Shown here piece after piece: positions 43,740 to 52,538 of a DNA stretch of 61,081 bases. The stretch comes from Kiritimatiellia bacterium (GTDB lineage Bacteria > Verrucomicrobiota > Kiritimatiellia > RFP12 > UBA1067): positions 1 through 61,081 of the forward strand of contig JAFTCL010000067.1 of the NCBI GenBank assembly GCA_017454745.1, read 5' to 3'. Under the pieces are notes generated by a model. The model did no database searches. It saw only the letters and a list, made by a program, of their open reading frames with translations, and had not been told where the DNA came from. The position numbers and the translations under genes were made by a program. The first letter of the stretch is position 1. The number at the start of each line of letters is the position of its first letter.

Positions 43740-45167
43740 CAGGGTGAAGAGCAGCTTGTCGCCCGTTTTATACGTTCCTTCAAGCGGAATGATGGCAAAC
43801 AGCTCTGTAACCACCGCCTCAGGAATTTCCGCTCCGTCGGCATTGCAGAGCTTCGCGTTCGGCGGCAGCGGGTTGTCAAACAGTACCGAGATTGAGCGGG
43901 CGGCTTTAACGTCAATCGATTTTTGGAATTGCATATCGCGCTTAAAGTTTACGATTATGGTCTTCCCGTTGACGCTGGCCGCGATGTCGAGCTTTTCTTC
44001 GGGGTAGGTGACACGCCACGCGGGATCACCGTAAAACGCCACCGTGTCGCGATCCCAAACCAACCCTAACTCGTCATTTGATTTAATGATTTCGCCATGT
44101 TTCTGAATGAATTTTCTGACGTTTAGATCCTCTTTGGGGTTAATGGCGATATCGAGCAGTTTGGGGTTACGTTTTCCGAGTTCCCACAGCAGCATCTGGG
44201 TGCTGATGAAAAACGCCTCCGATGCGGAATGGCGTCCGGACTCGAACAGCGATTTCGCGCCCCAGCCGCAGTAACCGTAAAAGGTGGGGACGGTGTAACC
44301 GATCATCTGCGCCACACCGCCGGTGTGCATCCAGCTGGTGGCCATGCAGTCCGGACGGTCAACGTGACCGATCAGGCAGTTGCCGGCGGCTATGTAAACT
44401 TTGGGATTGTCGCAACTGATTGGGTAGTCCACATTTTTGGAGCTGCGGAAAAACAGTTTGCCGTCCCGGTGTAAAAGCGAACCGGCGCGCTGGTTGTAGA
44501 TTACCTGCCAGTCGTGTTCGGTGGCGTGGCCGCTGGTGACAAAATAATCCACCGGGATTTCATTGAAACATTTTGCGAGCGCCTCCGCGGAGTCAGGCTC
44601 AAGCGTCTTTTCGAACTTAACCGTCCCGTTGATTTTTTTCGACCACAACTGATGGCGGTTACCCTCGTCGGAGGCAAATCCGGACTCCCAACTGTCGAGC
44701 ATATTGGGGTTGCCCATGCTTGATGCAATGCTTTTGACAGTTTTCGGGGTGGCATTGGATACCATTCGGAGCGCGTCATTGGCGTCATATCCGGTTACCA
44801 CGCCCCAAATAGCATCGCCGTAAGGATCGTCGTCGATATGTCGAAGCAGCTGTGCCGCTTCGACAATCAACTCGCGTCCTGCCATTTCGGGTTTGCTGAC
44901 AAAACATACGTAACGGGGCGATATCGACTTTAGTTCCGGCAGCAGATCGTTAATCTTCGAGACGTCGGCGTAGGTTAACGTTTTTGCTTTGTATTTGGTG
45001 ACCAGTGTGTCCACCACCTTTGTCCAGGCGGGGTCGCTGGCGGTTGACGAGTCAACCGCAACCACATAACGCCAATTGCGGTGCAGATCGGATTTTCCGG
45101 AACGCCCCTCGCCTTGTTGGCATCCAAAGAGCAGAACCAGCACCGACAACAAATAGAATTTGCGCAT
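43734..45167 (-). CDS. Lipoprotein with clan-CD (gingipain-like) peptidase motifs
   Basis: The 477-residue protein starts at ATG 45167 (GGAG ten bases upstream) and has a lipobox (VLLFGCQQ, Cys 16). Near residue 211 FVTSGHATEH and near 262 VYIAAGNCLIGH each follow a hydrophobic strand. This is the His-Gly...Cys pattern of clan CD cysteine peptidases such as gingipain C25 and caspases. Flanking motifs WGVVTGYDANDALRMV and TYGYCGWG-type GYCGWGAKSLFESG also recall C25. I infer a surface or periplasmic protease; activity is not proven. It converges with the GH172 gene. Confidence 0.6.
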   Translation of the reverse strand: MRKFYLLSVLVLLFGCQQGEGRSGKSDLHRNWRYVVAVDSSTASDPAWTKVVDTLVTKYKAKTLTYADVSKINDLLPELKSISPRYVCFVSKPEMAGRELIVEAAQLLRHIDDDPYGDAIWGVVTGYDANDALRMVSNATPKTVKSIASSMGNPNMLDSWESGFASDEGNRHQLWSKKINGTVKFEKTLEPDSAEALAKCFNEIPVDYFVTSGHATEHDWQVIYNQRAGSLLHRDGKLFFRSSKNVDYPISCDNPKVYIAAGNCLIGHVDRPDCMATSWMHTGGVAQMIGYTVPTFYGYCGWGAKSLFESGRHSASEAFFISTQMLLWELGKRNPKLLDIAINPKEDLNVRKFIQKHGEIIKSNDELGLVWDRDTVAFYGDPAWRVTYPEEKLDIAASVNGKTIIVNFKRDMQFQKSIDVKAARSISVLFDNPLPPNAKLCNADGAEIPEAVVTELFAIIPLEGTYKTGDKLLFTLK

Positions 45168-45241
45168 AATGCAATTACTCCATAATAATTTGCGGTTGGG
45201 GAAAAACGGGAGGGTTGCGCCATTCCCGCTGTCAATTAAAA

Positions 45242-45271
45242 ATGCTATCACAGTTACCGATTGATAGTAAA
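45242..45271 (-). promoter_or_regulatory. Likely promoter of the lipoprotein gene
   Basis: On the minus strand TTTACT (45271-45266) and TAGCAT (45247-45242) are 18 bases apart, about 75 bases before the start. A small hairpin (CTTCGT 45301, ACGAAG 45315) is the only other structure in the gap 45168-45377. Confidence 0.35.
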
Positions 45272-45377
45272 GCCAAATCCACGATTGTTAAGGGGTGGCT
45301 CTTCGTCCATGTTTACGAAGTCGGCAGGTTAACTTAAAGACGAGACGGGGTCAGCCCACAAAACAACTGTTTTGCGC

Positions 45378-45406
45378 TTGGCTTTTGCCCCGATTAGCGG
45401 TATAAT
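45378..45406 (+). promoter_or_regulatory. Promoter of ispF, predicted leaderless
   Basis: TTGGCT (45378-45383) and a perfect TATAAT (45401-45406) are 17 bases apart. The start codon follows only eight bases after the -10 box, so transcription should begin at or next to the ATG. Confidence 0.65.
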
Positions 45407-45414
45407 TTTGCGCC

Positions 45415-45888
45415 ATGATACGAGTTGGAACAGGTTTTGATTCGCACCGATTGTCAGAAGGTCGCCGTTTGGTGTTGGGCGGTGTTGAAATCCCGCACTC
45501 CAAGGGGTTGCTTGGACACTCCGACGCCGACGCTTTGGCGCACGCTATAATTGACGCGCTGTTGGGCGCGGTGGCGGACGGGGACATCGGGCAGCATTTC
45601 CCTGACCGTGACCCGCAATGGAAAGACGCCGACAGCATGGTGTTGCTTGCCGCGACAGTAGAGCGGTTGCGCGGGGCGGGATGGGGAATCGTTAACATCG
45701 ATTCCACGGTGTTGGCGGAGGCCCCGAAACTTCGCCCGTACATCGATGCGATGCGGGAACGGCTCGCCGCAGCGATGGGGATTGATGTCGGTTGCGTTTC
45801 GGTCAAGGCAAAAACCAACGAGGGCATGGACGCGGTGGGTAACCGCGAGGGTATTGCGGTGCAGGCCGTGGCGCTGGTGGAACGGTAA
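45415..45888 (+). CDS. ispF: 2-C-methyl-D-erythritol 2,4-cyclodiphosphate synthase
   Basis: The 157-residue enzyme of the MEP isoprenoid pathway shows RVGTGFDSHRL (metal-binding Asp and His), LLGHSDADALAHAIIDALLGA, DIGQHFPDRDPQWKDADS, and the C-terminal KAKTNEGMDAVGNREGIAVQA. These are all the zinc and substrate motifs of IspF. No Shine-Dalgarno sequence precedes the ATG. cysS begins 18 bases downstream, a linkage also seen in other bacteria. Confidence 0.96.
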   Translation: MIRVGTGFDSHRLSEGRRLVLGGVEIPHSKGLLGHSDADALAHAIIDALLGAVADGDIGQHFPDRDPQWKDADSMVLLAATVERLRGAGWGIVNIDSTVLAEAPKLRPYIDAMRERLAAAMGIDVGCVSVKAKTNEGMDAVGNREGIAVQAVALVER

Positions 45889-45906
45889 TTTTGAAAGGAT
45901 AGCGAA

Positions 45907-47316
45907 ATGGCATTGGAAGTTTACAACAGTGAATCTCGTTGCAAGGAACCTCTGGTTCCGATGGAGAACAACACGGTCCGCATGTACACCTGCGGGCCGA
46001 CGGTTTACAATTTCGCGCACATCGGCAATTTCCGGGCCTACACGTTTGAGGACGTGTTGCGCCGGGTTATTCAGTTCAACGGTTACGGTGTAAAGCAGGT
46101 GATGAACTTGACCGACGTGGATGACAAAACCATTCGCGGCAGCCGCCAGTCCGGCAAACCCCTGAAGGAATACACCGCGCCTTATATCGCGGCGTTCTTC
46201 ACTGATCTCAAGACCCTCAATGTCCAGTCGGCGGAGGTCTATCCGGCGGCCACCGACCATATCCCGGAAATGATCGATTTGATCAAACGCCTTTTCGATC
46301 GGGGATTGGCGTACCAGTCTGACGACGGTTCGATTTATTTCAGTGTCGCAAAACTGCCCGGTTACGGCCGGCTTGCGCATCTTGACCGCGAAAACCTTCG
46401 CGCCGGGGCACGGGTGGCGCAGGATGAGTACGAGAAGGAGAGTTACGGCGATTTCGCCCTCTGGAAAGGTTGGGACGAGAACGACGGCGATGTGGTGTGG
46501 GATTCGCCGTGGGGATGCGGTCGCCCCGGTTGGCATTTGGAATGCTCCGCGATGTCCATGAAGTATCTGGGAGAAACCTTCGACCTGCATACCGGCGGTA
46601 TCGACAACCTTTTCCCGCATCACGAAAACGAAATCGCGCAGGCCGAGGGCGCGACGGGCAAACTTTTTGTAAAAACCTGGATGCATTGCGCGCACTTGCG
46701 GGTGAACGGCGAAAAGATGTCGAAGTCGCTCGGCAACTTCTTCACCTTGCGTGATCTGCTTGAAAAGGGTTACACCGGTCGCGAGATCCGTTACGTGCTG
46801 ATTAACGCCCATTACCGTCAGCCGCTCAATTTCACCTTTGACGCTTTGGCGGCGGCGCGGGTTTCGCTGGCTCGGATTGACGAGTGTACGGACGCGTTGA
46901 CCGAACGGGCGGCCGGCGCGGCGGCTGCCGCCACGCCGGATTGGGCGGCACAGGCGCTTCAAACTTTCACCGACGCGGTGAATGACGATCTCAATCTCCC
47001 GGAAGCGTTCGCGGCGCTTTTCGCCTTGGTGCGCGATGCTAACAAGGCGATGCTCACTCCAGGGTTTGGCTCCGGTGATGCCGCCGCCGCGCTGGCGGTG
47101 TTTGACGCGATGGACGGTGTGCTGGGCTTGGTGCGTTTCGGACGCAAACAGCCCGGCGACGAACTTCCCTCCGAGATTGCCGCATTGGTGGAGGCCCGCG
47201 CTGAAGCCCGCAAAAACAAACAGTGGGCGGAGTCCGACCGGCTTCGCGACGAATTGGCCGCCAAAGGCTGGGAAGTCCGCGATTCCAAGGAAGGCCAGAA
47301 AATCCGCAAACTTTAA
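45907..47316 (+). CDS. cysS: Cysteinyl-tRNA synthetase
   Basis: The 469-residue class I synthetase charges tRNA(Cys). The zinc-binding Cys is in CGPTVYNFAHIGNFRAY, where HIGN is the HIGH motif (about residues 29-43). TGGIDNLFPHHENEIAQ and WHLECSAM complete the zinc site, and EKMSKSLGNFF holds the KMSKS loop (about 263). The anticodon-binding C-terminal helices end in VRDSKEGQKIRKL. Length and domain order are normal. Confidence 0.96.
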   Translation: MALEVYNSESRCKEPLVPMENNTVRMYTCGPTVYNFAHIGNFRAYTFEDVLRRVIQFNGYGVKQVMNLTDVDDKTIRGSRQSGKPLKEYTAPYIAAFFTDLKTLNVQSAEVYPAATDHIPEMIDLIKRLFDRGLAYQSDDGSIYFSVAKLPGYGRLAHLDRENLRAGARVAQDEYEKESYGDFALWKGWDENDGDVVWDSPWGCGRPGWHLECSAMSMKYLGETFDLHTGGIDNLFPHHENEIAQAEGATGKLFVKTWMHCAHLRVNGEKMSKSLGNFFTLRDLLEKGYTGREIRYVLINAHYRQPLNFTFDALAAARVSLARIDECTDALTERAAGAAAAATPDWAAQALQTFTDAVNDDLNLPEAFAALFALVRDANKAMLTPGFGSGDAAAALAVFDAMDGVLGLVRFGRKQPGDELPSEIAALVEARAEARKNKQWAESDRLRDELAAKGWEVRDSKEGQKIRKL

Positions 47317-47331
47317 ACGAGGTCATTTTTG

Positions 47332-48315
47332 ATGAGCGAGGATTTGCGCGTTCCGTTGACGTTTGTACCGGTTTACAAGGATAACCTTTGGGGCGGCCGC
47401 CGTATTCCGGAAAAATACCATCGCTCCGGTACCCCTGAGGTGTGTGCCGAATCGTGGGAGATTTCCGCGCATCCGGCTGGGGTGGGCGTGGTTGACGGCG
47501 GACCCTTCTCTGGACGGCGTTTGGACGATTTGGCGAAAGAGTACGGCGCGGCGTTGATCGGGACGAAAGCCCCTAATCCGGGTTCGTTCCCGCTGCTTTT
47601 TAAAATCATCGACGCCCGTCAGGCTTTGAGTGTTCAAGTGCATCCTAACAACGCCAATGCCGCCGCTACCGGCGGTGAGCCGAAAACCGAGATGTGGGTG
47701 GTGTTGGACCGTACCCCGGAAGCGAAACTTTACGCCGGTTTGAAATGCGGCGTGACGCCGGAAAAGTTGCGCGGGGCGCTCGTCGACGGTACGGTGGACC
47801 GCCAGTTGGTTGAACTTCCGGTTGAGCCGGGACAGGCGTTGTTTATTCCCGGCGGGATGATGCACGCGATTGGTGCCGGTTGTCTTATTTACGAGGTGCA
47901 ACAGAGTTCCAACACCACCTATCGCGTGTTCGATTGGAACCGTGTCGGAACAGACGGGAAACCTCGCCAATTGCACGTTGAGGAGTCTTTCAAAACCATT
48001 GACTGGTCGTTGCCGCCGCCGCAGATGATTACCCCGGAGCCAGGCACTCTCGAAGGGCTAAACCGTTGGTTTCCGGTAGTAGCCTGCGATTATTTCACGC
48101 TGCGCAAGCTGGAATTGAACGAGCCGCTGACGGTTAAACAAGACGGTTCGTCGTTTACGGCGTTTTTTGTGGTTTCCGGTTCGGTGGAATTGTCGTCAGG
48201 CGGTGAAACGGTCGGTTTGGGTGCGGGACGAAGTGCGTTGGTTCCTGCGGCGGCTGCGGAGTTTTCACTGTGGCCGGCATCCGGTTCTGCCGAGGTACTG
48301 GTTACGATGCTATAA
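47332..48315 (+). CDS. manA: Mannose-6-phosphate isomerase, class I
   Basis: The 327-residue enzyme interconverts mannose-6-phosphate and fructose-6-phosphate. The zinc ligands are visible in LSVQVHPNN (Gln and His), PKTEMW (Glu) and PGGMMHAIGAG (His). It starts KDNLWGGRRIP, the short Bacillus-type form. ATG 47332 has GAGG upstream. With the phosphomannomutase family gene at 18038 it gives a route to mannose-1-phosphate. Confidence 0.92.
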   Translation: MSEDLRVPLTFVPVYKDNLWGGRRIPEKYHRSGTPEVCAESWEISAHPAGVGVVDGGPFSGRRLDDLAKEYGAALIGTKAPNPGSFPLLFKIIDARQALSVQVHPNNANAAATGGEPKTEMWVVLDRTPEAKLYAGLKCGVTPEKLRGALVDGTVDRQLVELPVEPGQALFIPGGMMHAIGAGCLIYEVQQSSNTTYRVFDWNRVGTDGKPRQLHVEESFKTIDWSLPPPQMITPEPGTLEGLNRWFPVVACDYFTLRKLELNEPLTVKQDGSSFTAFFVVSGSVELSSGGETVGLGAGRSALVPAAAAEFSLWPASGSAEVLVTML

Positions 48316-48338
48316 GTAAAAAACGGATAGGAGTGGTT

Positions 48339-49808
48339 ATGGGCGGATTTTGCGGAGTGGTCTCAAAAAATGACTGCATGATGGATTTGTTCTTCGGTAC
48401 GGATTACCATTCTCATTTGGGTACGCACCGTGGCGGTATCGCGGTGCTGGACAACGGCACCTTTGAACGCTCGATTCACAACATCCAAAACGCGCCGTTC
48501 CGGAGCAAATTTGAGCGCGATGTGACGCGTATGACGGGGCGGGTCGGGGTAGGGGTGATTTCCGACACCGACCCCCAGCCGTTGGTCATGACTAGCCATC
48601 TGGGAATGTTCGCCATCGTTACGGTTGGCATGATCGCCAACATCGAGCAATTGATGACGGAATTGTTTGAAACGCGAAAATTACAGCTCCAGTTCTCCAC
48701 CACTTCCGGGATGGTCGGCCCTACCGAATTGGTTTCGGCGATGATCGCATCGGAAGATTCGTTCACTGCCGGCATTCAGGCGGTGCAGGACAAGATCGAG
48801 GGCAGCTGTTCCATTTTGCTGGTTACTTCGGACGGGAAATTTTACGCCGCCCGCGACAAGTATGGGCGCACTCCGGTGATCATCGGTCGTAAGGCGGATT
48901 CGATGATTGTGGTGCAGGAGTCGTGCGCGTTGACGAATCTGGGATACGATTACGTGCGCGACCTCGGCCCCGGCGAAGTGGTGGAGATTTCCGTGGACCG
49001 GGTGCAGACTTTAGTCACGTCCGGCGACAAGATGGCGATCTGCTCGTTTCTCTGGGTTTATTACGGTTATCCGGCATCTTCATACGAGGGGCGTAATGTC
49101 GAGTTAGCCCGTTACCGTTCAGGATGTTTGCTTGCCCGGCGCAATCCGATTGATGCCGATGGGGTGTCGGGGGTGCCGGACAGCGGAACCTCGCACGCTT
49201 TGGGTTACGCTCACGAGTCGGGGTTGAAGTACATCCGCCCGTTCGTGAAATACACTCCGACTTGGGCGCGCAGTTTTATGCCGAGTGACCAGCGCCAGCG
49301 CGATCGCGTGGCATCGATGAAGCTGATTCCGATTCCGGGATTGATCAAAGATAAACGTCTGGTTATGTGCGATGACTCGATTGTGCGCGGCACCCAGCTC
49401 GGGCATCAGGCCAAACGCCTTTTCGCCGACGGAGCCAAAGAGGCGCACATGCGCATCAGCTGCCCGCCGTTGCTTTATGGCTGCAAATTCCTTAATTTCT
49501 CTCGTTCCAAATCGATTTATGATTTGATCACCCGCCGTTATATCCGGGTACAGGAAGGTGAGAACCCGTCGGATGAGGTGGTTGCAAAATACCGCGACCC
49601 CGATTCTCCGCAGTATAAGGCGATGGTGGAGTATATCCGGGCGCAGCTGGGGTTGTCCTCGCTGGCTTTCCAGCGCTTGGACGATCTGGTGGAGGCAATC
49701 GGTCTGCCGCGTGACAAGATTTGCACCTACTGCTGGACTGGCGAGGATGTTTCCTGCGGTAATTGCGCCCACAATTGCGCCTCTTGTCCGCACGCCGCCA
49801 ACACCTGA
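48339..49808 (+). CDS. Amidophosphoribosyltransferase (PurF) family protein with extra Cys tail
   Basis: The 489-residue protein has an N-terminal class II glutamine amidotransferase domain and a C-terminal PRTase with VMCDDSIVRGTQL (PRPP loop). The catalytic Cys of the Ntn fold is Cys 5 (MGGF-CGVV), so a four-residue propeptide must be removed. ATG 48339 has AGGAG upstream. The end of the protein contains CTYCWTG, like the iron-sulfur Cys pair of Bacillus PurF, followed by an extra CGNCAHNCASCP. PurF starts purine synthesis by making phosphoribosylamine. No other pur gene is in the window, so a divergent role is possible. Confidence 0.83.
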   Translation: MGGFCGVVSKNDCMMDLFFGTDYHSHLGTHRGGIAVLDNGTFERSIHNIQNAPFRSKFERDVTRMTGRVGVGVISDTDPQPLVMTSHLGMFAIVTVGMIANIEQLMTELFETRKLQLQFSTTSGMVGPTELVSAMIASEDSFTAGIQAVQDKIEGSCSILLVTSDGKFYAARDKYGRTPVIIGRKADSMIVVQESCALTNLGYDYVRDLGPGEVVEISVDRVQTLVTSGDKMAICSFLWVYYGYPASSYEGRNVELARYRSGCLLARRNPIDADGVSGVPDSGTSHALGYAHESGLKYIRPFVKYTPTWARSFMPSDQRQRDRVASMKLIPIPGLIKDKRLVMCDDSIVRGTQLGHQAKRLFADGAKEAHMRISCPPLLYGCKFLNFSRSKSIYDLITRRYIRVQEGENPSDEVVAKYRDPDSPQYKAMVEYIRAQLGLSSLAFQRLDDLVEAIGLPRDKICTYCWTGEDVSCGNCAHNCASCPHAANT

Positions 49809-49821
49809 CGTTTCCGGTATT

Positions 49822-52524
49822 ATGGAAAACGCGCGTCCTGATTTGTTGCCGGACGAGTGGCCGGTTTGGGGAATCGTGGTGCTGTTCGTAGCGCTGTTGG
49901 TCTGCGGCTGGATGATCGCCCGCGCAGCGGACCGGATGTCGAGAATTCCCAAGGTATGCGTGCTGTTTTCAAAACTGGCGTTGGCGGTTGCCGCCGCGTG
50001 GAGCGGATTGCAATTGCTGGCGAGGTGGTTGACATTCGCTTGCGGTTGGCCGCTTTGGGCGCCGTCGCTGATGATCGGCGGCGGAATAATGGCGGTGGCG
50101 GCCGCCACTTCCGAGGAATACGGGAATCGCGGCGGCGCCGGAAAAATTATGTTTGCAATCCGCTCGGCGCTGATTGTTTTGGTGGCGCTGATGCTGATGC
50201 AGCCGGTGGCGGTTTTTCTCACCAACCGGAAAATTTCGCGACGCGTGGCGGTGCTTACCGACGTTTCCGATTCGATGCGGTTCGTTGATCGGCAATGGCA
50301 GGCAACGGATTTGGTCGTATGGCATCGCCGCCGGACCGGACGCGGCGATTCGGCCCGTCTGGCGAGTTTGGCGGCCGATCCGGAGAAAGCCGATGCCGTG
50401 TGGGAAAGCCTGCCTGACACCGACCGGCAAGCAACACTTAAGTTATGCGAAACTTCCCGTGTCGCATTGGCGGAAATGCTGTTGACTGGCGATGACGGCG
50501 CACCGGGAATTCTTTCCACCCTGAGTGAACGTTATGACGTGGCCCGTTATAATTTTGCCCAAAATCTGGTCTCGGCGGGTATGGGCGATTTTGCTTCGAC
50601 CGGATCCGCGGTAACGGTTTCCACCGATATTACGGGCGCGTTGGAGGGAGTGATTCAGGAGATTCCTTCCGAGCAATTGGCCGGAGTGCTGCTGTTATCC
50701 GACGGTCTCCACAATTCGGAAAGTTCGGTTTTGCCGGTAATGCGCCGATTAGCCGCGCAAGGGGTGCCGGTTTGCAGCGTGATGGTTGGCGGAACGAAGT
50801 TGCCGAAAGACCTTTCCATTGCCGATGTGCGGGCCCCGGAATCGATTTTTCTTGGCGACCGGGTGAGGTTGGTCTCTGCGGTACATGTTTGCGGGATGCT
50901 TGGGCAATCGGTTAAAGTCCGGTTGCTGCGCGGCGGGGTGGAGGTCGATTCCCGTGTGCTAAATGTGACGGATGACGACTGGACTGGGGAGGTCCGGCTT
51001 TCCCACGAACCTGACGAACGCGGGGTAGAACGCTATATGGTGGAGGTCGAACCGGTGGAAGGTGAACTCTTCCGGGAGAACAACCAATGGCCGGTGGAGG
51101 TGGCGGTAAGCGATGACCGGATTAATGTGCTGCTGGTTGACCGTTCGCCCAGATGGGAGTTCCGGTATTTGCGCAATCTGTTTTTCGGCCGCGATAAATC
51201 GGTCAACTTGCAGTTTTGGCTAACCAATCCCGACCAGTTGGCCGGCGCGGCGGAGAAATCGTTGCCTCCTGCTTCGACTGCCCGGGCGTTCGGCGATTCC
51301 GAATCCGGCGGCTGGCCGGTTAATGATGCGGATTGGCGGGCGTTTGACGTGATAATCTTGGGAGACTTGGGGCCGGATGTGCTGTCCGACGCGGTGCAAC
51401 GCCAGATTCGCGCTTGCGTGGAAGAGCGCGGAGCGCTATTGGTGGCCATTGCCGGTTCACATTCGATGCCGTTCGCATTTCCGCCGGAATCGCCGTTTGC
51501 CGAACTTTGCCCGTTTACGGTTGTGTCTCGGCCCGACGGTTATTGGCCGACCGCCGATGACAAATTCCGTCTGGTTTTGACACCCGCCGGACAGGAGCAT
51601 CCGGTGATGTCTCAGTCCGGCAGTGTATCGGAAAACGAAGAGTTCTGGCGGCTGTTGGAGCCTTTCGACTGGCATTTACCGGCGGTGGCTAAACCCGGCA
51701 CCGAGGTGTTGGCGATGGCGGTGGAATTGGGGGAAGGGGCCGAGCCCGTGTTGACCGATGTCAGGGACGCTACCGAGCATATCAGCCGGATTATGAGTTA
51801 CCGGAACCGCCACGCGCTGATAGTGGCCAAGAATGCGGGACGCGGCAAGGTGTTGGGGTTGGGATTCGACCAGACTTGGCGGTTGCGCTACCGGATCGGC
51901 GATGTCCGTCACCACCGTTTTTGGGGACAGGTTTTGCGTTGGGGGGTAGGGGAACGTTTGCGTGCGGGTGACGACCATTTGCGCATCGGGACGGACAAAT
52001 TGGTTTATGCTTCGGGTGAACCGGTGCGCGTTACAGTGCGTTTAAATGATAAAGGCTTTCCGGGTGCGGAGCGATCCAGATTGGAGGCCGTGCTAACTAA
52101 CGGCGAAGACGCGGAAATATCCCGTGCCGGGTTGTTGCCGCGGGATGGCGCCGACGGCTTTTATGACGGTACGGTTCAGATCCCTTCCGGGGTGTCGGGA
52201 TCATGTCGCTTGACGGTGCGTGGTGAATCGGGGCGGCTTGGTGACGCGGCGGCGGAACTGCTGGTCTCCGCCACCAAACGTTCACTTGAGTTGGGTCGGA
52301 CCCGCCCTGACGCCGGAATGTTGGATGTGTTGGCGTCGGGGACCGGCGGCAAACGGTTGCGTCCGGATCAGGTGCCGGATTTGGAGGAGGCCTTTGGCGA
52401 GCCAAGCGGGCTGTTGCGGGAACAACACGAAATTTTGCTGTGGTGTCATCCGTTGCTGCTGTTGCTGCTTGGGGTTTTACTGTGTGCCGAATGGCTGGCG
52501 CGCAAGCGGTTAGGGTTGGTTTAA
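49822..52524 (+). CDS. Membrane protein with von Willebrand A-like domain
   Basis: The 900-residue protein starts at ATG 49822. Membrane spans lie at about residues 14-32, 52-75, 78-95 and 112-130, and a last one near the C-terminus (HPLLLLLLGVLLCAEWL). Residues about 140-290 form a VWA-like domain with the metal site DVSDS and LLLSDG. Middle parts (about 420-560) include VLLVDRSPRWEFRYLRNLF and an amidotransferase-like fold (ILGDLGPDVLS...GALLVAIAGSHSM) of the kind found in large verrucomicrobial and planctomycete VWA proteins. Function is unknown. It lies 13 bases after the purF variant and 14 bases before gspE. Confidence 0.75.
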   Translation: MENARPDLLPDEWPVWGIVVLFVALLVCGWMIARAADRMSRIPKVCVLFSKLALAVAAAWSGLQLLARWLTFACGWPLWAPSLMIGGGIMAVAAATSEEYGNRGGAGKIMFAIRSALIVLVALMLMQPVAVFLTNRKISRRVAVLTDVSDSMRFVDRQWQATDLVVWHRRRTGRGDSARLASLAADPEKADAVWESLPDTDRQATLKLCETSRVALAEMLLTGDDGAPGILSTLSERYDVARYNFAQNLVSAGMGDFASTGSAVTVSTDITGALEGVIQEIPSEQLAGVLLLSDGLHNSESSVLPVMRRLAAQGVPVCSVMVGGTKLPKDLSIADVRAPESIFLGDRVRLVSAVHVCGMLGQSVKVRLLRGGVEVDSRVLNVTDDDWTGEVRLSHEPDERGVERYMVEVEPVEGELFRENNQWPVEVAVSDDRINVLLVDRSPRWEFRYLRNLFFGRDKSVNLQFWLTNPDQLAGAAEKSLPPASTARAFGDSESGGWPVNDADWRAFDVIILGDLGPDVLSDAVQRQIRACVEERGALLVAIAGSHSMPFAFPPESPFAELCPFTVVSRPDGYWPTADDKFRLVLTPAGQEHPVMSQSGSVSENEEFWRLLEPFDWHLPAVAKPGTEVLAMAVELGEGAEPVLTDVRDATEHISRIMSYRNRHALIVAKNAGRGKVLGLGFDQTWRLRYRIGDVRHHRFWGQVLRWGVGERLRAGDDHLRIGTDKLVYASGEPVRVTVRLNDKGFPGAERSRLEAVLTNGEDAEISRAGLLPRDGADGFYDGTVQIPSGVSGSCRLTVRGESGRLGDAAAELLVSATKRSLELGRTRPDAGMLDVLASGTGGKRLRPDQVPDLEEAFGEPSGLLREQHEILLWCHPLLLLLLGVLLCAEWLARKRLGLV

Positions 52525-52538
52525 CGGCAGATACGGCG

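Noticed and set aside
45240..45377. A tRNA or small RNA in the gap before ispF
   Set aside because: No cloverleaf can be drawn; only a six-pair hairpin is seen.
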